Assembly (NCBI GenBank): GCA_036897095.1
Contig: JAYMSP010002124.1
Location: forward strand, 1-26,137
Direction of reading: 5' to 3'
Source of the DNA: Plantago elongata
Lineage: Eukaryota > Streptophyta > Magnoliopsida > Lamiales > Plantaginaceae
Length of the DNA stretch: 26,137 nucleotides
In this document: positions 20,967 to 26,137 of the stretch, in pieces
How positions within the stretch are numbered: the stretch's first letter is position 1
How the letters are laid out: every line of letters starts with the position of its first letter
Position numbers and translations under genes: made by a program
Notes under the pieces: model-generated
What the model saw: the letters and a program-made list of their open reading frames with translations, nothing else
Databases searched by the model: none
Told to the model about the DNA's origin: nothing

Positions 20967-21205
20967 TAGAGAATGGTTAACGATGGAAATTGACATGAGT
21001 TTTTGAACAATAAGAGCTCTGGGCTTCTCCTCACTGTTAGAATTGGCCACCTCACACCTTGCAAACTACTTATAAGTTGGATAACCCCTCGCCTTAATAA
21101 TGGATTTTAAGGGATAATGATCCAAAGCATGCCCAAGTTAATGATCGCGTCATAAGTTGAATAACCATGTTCTTTTAATAAGTACTTTAAATGGAAGGAT
21201 TGCTT
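20967..21205 (+). repeat. Dispersed repeat, copy 2, longest
   Basis: Has TTGACATGAGT, GAGCTCTGGGCTTCTCC, TGTTAGAATTGGCC and ACTTATAAGTTGGATAACCC. It then continues with a tail duplicated at a period of about 80 bp (ATAAGTTGGATAACC near 21072 and ATAAGTTGAATAACC near 21152, each followed by TTAATAA and TTTAA). Confidence 0.75.
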
Positions 21206-21260
21206 AACTTGATCCTTCTCTATATCATTTAGTTAGTTTATATATATGACTTCTCTACAA

Positions 21261-21716
21261 CATAGTTATTGATCCCAGATTGCGGCGCGGAGGGGCCTCC
21301 CTATAGTGGGATTGCAGAATAGCGGGAGCGCGATGTCCGCTATCCGGAGCATCGCACACAATTGTCATAAAACTTCTATAGTCATAGTATTCACAGGTAT
21401 GCTAACAAATACCCAAAATCCAATAAATTACTAATATTGACCAAAATCACTTATCATTTTTCATCACCAAAACCATCCAACAAATCCTCTACCTAAACAT
21501 TACCTCTTCCATTTCTTAATTCACCTGAAACAGAATCTTAATTTGCCCCAAAACCTCCTTAATTCGCCTAAATTTGAATAGCAACCTGTAGCGGTCTAGC
21601 GGCCGCTCCAACCACTATTTGATTATAGTCCGTTCCATAGCGCCAGGAGCAACCAAAGCTCCTGGCGTTGCTGAGCAGCGCTATTGCGGCCATAGCAGCT
21701 GCAAGCGATAACTATG
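21261..21716. mobile_element. Non-autonomous hAT-like element with 8-bp target-site duplication
   Basis: CTCTACAA at 21253-21260 and 21717-21724 is an exact 8-bp direct repeat flanking 456 bp. The element ends are CATAGTTATTG (21261-21271) and CGATAACTATG (21706-21716), an 11-bp inverted repeat with one mismatch. An 8-bp duplication is the hallmark of hAT transposition. Both subterminal regions are GC-rich (TTGCGGCGCGG, AGCGGCCGCT, ATTGCGGCC) around an AT-rich core, with a perfect 10-bp hairpin at 21641-21667. There is no transposase, so it would depend on a partner element elsewhere. Confidence 0.85.
21641..21667. repeat. Perfect 10-bp GC-rich hairpin in the hAT-like element
   Basis: CGCCAGGAGC (21641-21650), loop AACCAAA, GCTCCTGGCG (21658-21667). 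Such subterminal structures are common near transposon ends. Confidence 0.95.
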
Positions 21717-23028
21717 CTCTACAATCTCATGCTCGTTTATAAGAACCCGAATTTGCATTGTTAGGTGAACTTGTAGTTAGTTTGATGTGGACCATATCAT
21801 TCGGCCTCACCATGATTATAATTAAATTTCTTGTTTCTTGCCCTATGATACTCGACGTATATGATAAAGTAGAATTCCCTGGAGCACTTGACATGGGCGT
21901 GCATCCGGGTGTCGGACACAACTACTTCAAGAAAGAATTTGCTTTTTGGCCTAAAAGGAAGTGTGCATATCCATACCCATGTCCAACTGTCGAGTGTCTG
22001 ATACGGGTATGCAAGGGGAACTGAAAATTCCGAGTAACATAGCCTATAATACTTTGACCCGTTTCTTTTCTTTCGTTGGTGCCTGAATAAATTAGCCCTC
22101 TCATAACCTCGATGCATGCACCCAATTAACCTCAATTCATGCATACATCACCATCACAATATCACCAAAATCACTATTGATGCGACTAACATCATCAGAA
22201 CAATGCATGTGTTCACTTTATTTCCACAACTCCTAGTATGACCTTAGGTCCCAACCTCATTTTCCTTTTTCGAAAGGCAATATTATGTATGTCGTAGAGG
22301 AAATATACATAAGGGTGTGATATAACACCTCAAAGACACAAGCGAGCCTGGACATCTCATATCAAGGAAAGGTTACTTGTCGTCCTATTGAAACAACCAT
22401 GTGACAATTTAAAATACTGCTCAAGGAACTTCCACTGGAAACATCCTTGATAGGTCTAATGGTTATCCGATTGCAGATGACTACAACACAACCAGTGATA
22501 ATATTCCATGACCTTTTCCTCTTCATATCTCAAATTATCTCTCATCCCTTAAAGTTCAATCACTTTGCTAGACATTGGACAAGACATGGAATTTTTATTT
22601 GGCTTATGCATGAAATATCAGACGAAGATAAACATGCCATGGCGTTGTAGATGTGTGATTTACACCTACACAACATCGATGTCCATGGAGAGATACCACC
22701 TAGAGGGGCAAACGTGGGATATTTGAGTGAGATTCCAAGAGTTGAACTTCTTACTAAAGTAGCCCTATCTTCTTAATGTTGCCGCATAAATCTATCCAAT
22801 CCCCCAAACTTAGACATAAACTCCATGTAGGGTCATCTCAGCATCAAATATTGTAACTTCCTAATTTTGTAATTTCCATCCGAAAGTCACACATACCAAT
22901 AAATCTAGCCATCCGTTGAACTCCATCAATATTACATTGACCTTTGGCGACTGAGATGCCAAATAACGATCAAACGTTAACCTCACATTGACATTCGTAC
23001 TAAAGTTTGTTACATACATACATAAATA
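21717..23028. other. Intergenic, repeat-like
   Basis: Around 21898-22010 the theme GGGTGTCGGACAC and its variants (GTGTCTGATACGGGT) recurs. No open frame here resembles a known protein. Confidence 0.4.
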
Positions 23029-23150
23029 CAAAGAGATTGGTCAATGGTGGAAAATGATGTGTGTTCTTGAACAATACAAGCTTTGTGATCGCTTCTAATT
23101 GTTGGAATATCTTCGTAATTTGTGAGATCTTGCAAACTAATAATAAGTCG
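23029..23150 (+). repeat. Dispersed repeat, copy 3
   Basis: AGAGATTGGTCAATGGTGGAA, AACAATACAAGCTTTG, TGTTGGAATATC, TTGTGAGATCTTGCAAACTA and ATAAGTCGAATAG follow the order of the other copies, with more divergence. It ends directly before the plastid-derived segment. Confidence 0.65.
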
Positions 23151-23157
23151 AATAGTG

Positions 23158-23432
23158 CTCGTAGTAGTTACCTTAACCACAAGAAGGGGATGTTGAAGGC
23201 AGGGTTAGGGGCTGGACTAAAGTCGTAACAATGTGGTCGTACGGTAATGTGCGGTTGGATCACTTCCTCTTGAGGGAGAGATATTGTGTGTTGGTTCCTT
23301 TGGTTTGCCACTACTTCATGTCTCAGTAAAACGTGGAGATAGAAGTCTTCTTTCGTTTCTCAACGGTGAAGTAAGACCAAGCTAATAAGCTTATTATCCT
23401 AGGTTGGAACAAGTGGATAGGATACCCTTTGT
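23158..23432 (+). pseudogene. rrn16: Nuclear plastid DNA insertion: 3' end of plastid 16S rRNA plus rrn16-trnI spacer
   Basis: From 23158 to about 23270 the sequence follows the end of plastid 16S rRNA: TTACCTTAACC, GAAGGCAGGG, AAGTCGTAACAA and GGATCACTTCCTC in place of GGATCACCTCCTT. It then continues as the plastid spacer: GAGGGAGAG, TTTGGTTTG, GTGAAGTAAGACCAAGC and GCTTATTATCCTAGGT, to GGATACCCTTT near 23430. Most differences I see are C to T or G to A, as expected for methylated, decaying nuclear copies. The anti-Shine-Dalgarno core CCTCC is altered, and only the last 110 or so bases of the rRNA are present, so it cannot function. It lies between two copies of the dispersed repeat. Comparison was from memory of plastid sequences. 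Confidence 0.95.
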
Positions 23433-23461
23433 TATGTAACCTTTGTTGCGGCTTAAACATG

Positions 23462-23632
23462 CAAAGAGAGTGGACAATGGTGGAATATGAAATGAGTTTT
23501 TTTATTGTACAAACTTTGGGCTTCTCCATACTCTTAGAATTTCCTTGCCACTTGTGAAATACTACTTGCAAACTATGTATAAGTTGGAGAACCAAACCCC
23601 TTGGAAAGGCCTTTTAAGGGGATATCTTTTGA
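23462..23632 (+). repeat. Dispersed repeat, copy 4
   Basis: AGAGAGTGGACAATGGTGGAA, TTGTACAAACTTTGGGCTTC, TTAGAATTTCC, CACTTGTGAAATACTACTTG, TATAAGTTGGAGAACC and CCTTTTAAGGGGAT follow the order of copies 1-3. The match to copy 3 in the first 20 bases is close. Confidence 0.75.
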
Positions 23633-24739
23633 TGAGTCAAGTAAAATTCAGTCAAATGAATTTCCCAAGCACACCCAATCAATCCCATGGGACTTGTTCG
23701 AGCACCCATCCCCCTTTCTTCAATTCACTATATTTCTCTACCATCACAACTGCCCCTTGGTTATCCCTCTCATGGTCAAACCTCCACACCCCTTGGTTAC
23801 TTGTGGTGTAGTGCACCTATACATACTGCGACCTTACCTTGGTGTTTCTATGGTGCTTACTCGAATGAAATATGTACCATGTTACCAGTATAACTATCTT
23901 TCCGTGTATGATTTTATTACGATATGGGGTGTTACATATCTCAATGTTAGGTTTTACGGAGTTTGATTATCCTATTGTAAAGTTTTTTTGCCACACAATT
24001 ACACTGAAACTCACACCTTTTCTTTCAACCCCTATGTGATCATAACACACACAATTCTAATAATTGCCGATACAACCTTCACACACAAACATAACTTTTC
24101 TCAAAAGAGCTAAATAATATGGGCATGCTCTTAAAGTGACAAGATAGATTTATGTGCTCCCTTTTTTAATGTTTTTCATGATAGTAAGCAGAGGAGATTC
24201 AGTGCCCAATGAGAACTATGTTCTTTGTACGATCCTAGTAAACTCCGTCATTTCAATTTCCCCATCAACTGTACATTAAGTGTTTTGTTGAAGTTTTGAA
24301 CTTCAACACAATTTTCCATGTGTTTGCTTAGGATAACCATATTAATAGTTCACAACTGACACTAGAAACTAAACCTTAAACCTTACACTGAATACCTATT
24401 GATGCAAATAAATGACATTTATTAGCTAGTCTACGACTTGAAGAAATAATTAAACCAAAACTTTAGTGTAACACCATTGATTGTAAAACTGCATGGCGCC
24501 ATCTTCACGATTAACAAGAGAGTATGAGGATTGACCTATAGATATTACAAGACGAAATAACACTAATAATAGTCTTTAGAATATGATAGTAAAAATACCT
24601 TGATCCAGCCCTAAGGGCGCAATCGCGTCTATGTAAGGCATTGTTGCAACCTTTTTCAATAATTTATGTTTTTATTTTAAAATACGACTCCATGATATAA
24701 ATGAGAAAATGATAATTCAAAATTAAATGTGTTATAAGA
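23633..24739. other. Intergenic
   Basis: No gene is seen. Overlapping plus-strand frames at 23545-23966 are rich in H, P, L and Y, start inside the dispersed repeat and match nothing I know. Confidence 0.5.
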
Positions 24740-24794
24740 CTCTATTGGGATTTCATCGACTCTTTAACTCTATTGGGATTTCATCGACTCTTTA
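24740..24794. repeat. 28-bp tandem duplication
   Basis: CTCTATTGGGATTTCATCGA followed by CTCTTTAA occurs at 24740-24767 and again at 24768-24794, identical apart from the last base. Confidence 0.95.
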
Positions 24795-25149
24795 GCCATA
24801 TCAATTTCCTCTAGACATCACTAGTTTTCTTGGAAAGAGGAAGAAGTTGAAAGATCCTAGCCATGTGCTTGAGTTTGCTTGGGGTTTGATTATAAATATG
24901 AAAATTTTATATGGTTTCTATAATTCAAAGCTTGTATTTTGTGATGCATGTTTAGTTCTCGTATTAATTAAGTATACATAACTATGTGTGTCAACTAGAG
25001 TTCTATGAATACTAGAGTAGTGGTGTACATGTATTAGAACCCCTGACGGATGCTATGATGCTAGGAAGCAGTCGTATATAGACCATGAACCTAGAAATGG
25101 ATATACATCCTTAAATACGACAAGTAATATGTGAAAACATAAGGATAAT
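24795..25149. other. Probable continuation of the decayed copia element
   Basis: This is where the RNase H part of the minus-strand copia pol to the right would lie. I see at most a vague resemblance near 25040-25090 and no clear motif. Confidence 0.25.
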
Positions 25150-26137
25150 TTCTACATAATCTCTCTGACTTGTTCAACAGGGAAGGGCACCTTTGGTTGG
25201 CTAATCGTCAAATAAACTAACCTTGCGAAAACCTTATGATAGAGTGTCGTGTCCAAAAAAGGATCTACACCAAAATTTTGAAGTTAATGTTTTAGCTTCC
25301 ATATGCGTGTCAACATGTGAGTAATTTGACAGTTGCCACAAGTTCACGAGCGTATTTCGCTTAATTGAACCTCAGGATCTGAGGATATATGTAAGAGGGC
25401 TCAAGTCCTTCATATGAAAAGATTTGCGTAAATGTAGCTTAAGCAGAGGAATGAGAGCCGTATTAGTGCTTGTAATGACAATATCATCTACATGCACATG
25501 GATGGCAATTCTAGCATAGTGGAGAAACATAGAGGTGTCGTGATGACTTGTTGAAACAAAAATTCCTTCAATGTAGAACCAAACCCCTCATATCAAGCCC
25601 ATAGAGCTTGTTTCAAACCACAGAGAGAACGATGCGATTCACAAGATTTACTAGTGGGTGATGAAGAAACCTAAGGAAATGCCATGAAGGCATTTTCTTG
25701 CATACATGCCTAAAAGAACTCTCATTTAGGCGACAAGAGCAAGTCTCCTCATAGTTAACTCAAACTTCGGATTGTTTCCCAACAAAACTAGCTTCATAAG
25801 AATCAATACTCACATCCGGACAAACTTTGAAGGAATACACCCATTTACATCTCAAAGGTTGAACATCTGGAGGATAAGGTATAGGTATCACATGTTTCGT
25901 AAAGTTCCAAAGCTTGTAGTTCTTCTTTTGCATTGCATTGTTCCGACACTCATGTTAAAGAGTGAGAGTAGTAGGATGGAATAGCAACGAATGATAGAGT
26001 AAAAACTAGTGCTGGTGGAGAAGACATCGTAAGACGAGCGACAATCCAACATGTATATTTCTCCACTTTTTGAGTAGGACAACATGGAGGAATCTCCAAA
26101 GATGGTCTAGTTATGTAATGGGTGAATTCGGGGTTGG
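25150..26137 (-). pseudogene. Decayed Ty1/copia pol: reverse transcriptase
   Basis: On the minus strand, in shifting frames, the copia reverse transcriptase motifs appear in the right order. RCKWVYSF is near 25835-25850 and SIDSYEA just after it; NYEETC is near 25740-25756; SLCGLKQALWA then a stop in place of Trp at 25590-25630; VHVDDIVIT, the catalytic motif with H for the usual Y, at 25472-25497. Next come FHMKDLSPLTYI near 25400 and LVYLTISQP near 25200-25235. Several stops and frameshifts break it. The upstream integrase would be beyond the right edge. It is far more decayed than the copia element at the left edge, so it is a separate, older insertion. Confidence 0.9.

Noticed and set aside
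23158..23432. A functional rRNA gene or bacterial contamination
   Set aside because: Only the last 110 or so bases of 16S are present, the anti-Shine-Dalgarno core is altered, the continuation is the plastid spacer, and both sides are nuclear repeats.
23545..23966. Overlapping plus-strand frames of 88, 121 and 68 codons
   Set aside because: They begin within the dispersed repeat, run in parallel frames and show no protein-like motif.
1..26137. CRISPR arrays, operons, riboswitches or phage-type defence genes
   Set aside because: No regularly spaced repeats with unique spacers and no prokaryotic gene organisation are present; the window is plant nuclear DNA.

Overview
This is a stretch of nuclear DNA from a flowering plant, most likely a eudicot. 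The evidence is AT-rich sequence, genes split by GT-AG introns, Ty1/copia retroelements primed by plant initiator tRNA-Met, small inverted-repeat transposons, and a decayed piece of plastid DNA. I cannot name the species.

Layout. At 1-714 lies the 5' end of a minus-strand Ty1/copia element (LTR, primer-binding site and the first codons of gag), whose gag start has been duplicated in tandem. It sits in an intron of a minus-strand quinolinate phosphoribosyltransferase gene (QPRT/nadC type). Seven exons of that gene lie at 792-3834, and the C-terminal exons are not in the window. A divergently oriented three-exon gene at 6780-10081 encodes a complete 328-residue bHLH transcription factor of the plant bHLH18/19/20/25 (NAI1) type. 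From 10.5 to 13.3 kb there are LTR-like and tRNA-like fragments, short tandem duplications and an inverted-repeat element. At 13764-14218 are the TATA box, leader (with a tiny upstream ORF) and first exon of an F-box protein; its downstream exons are uncertain. About 14.2-19.3 kb holds long intron-like or intergenic sequence.

The last 7 kb is mostly mobile or transferred DNA. It contains four copies of a dispersed repeat, a 456-bp non-autonomous hAT-like element with a perfect 8-bp target-site duplication, and a nuclear plastid insertion covering the 3' end of plastid 16S rRNA and the adjoining rrn16-trnI spacer. At the right edge is a decayed minus-strand copia reverse transcriptase.

The confident genes are one NAD-biosynthesis enzyme, one bHLH regulator and one F-box (ubiquitin-ligase adaptor) gene. 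They are unrelated in function apart from an untested possibility that the bHLH and QPRT share their 2.9-kb divergent intergenic region. I see no new multi-gene system. The more unusual content is how the mobile elements and plastid DNA are arranged. All gene models come from reading frames, splice sites and remembered family motifs; no alignment or database search was run.
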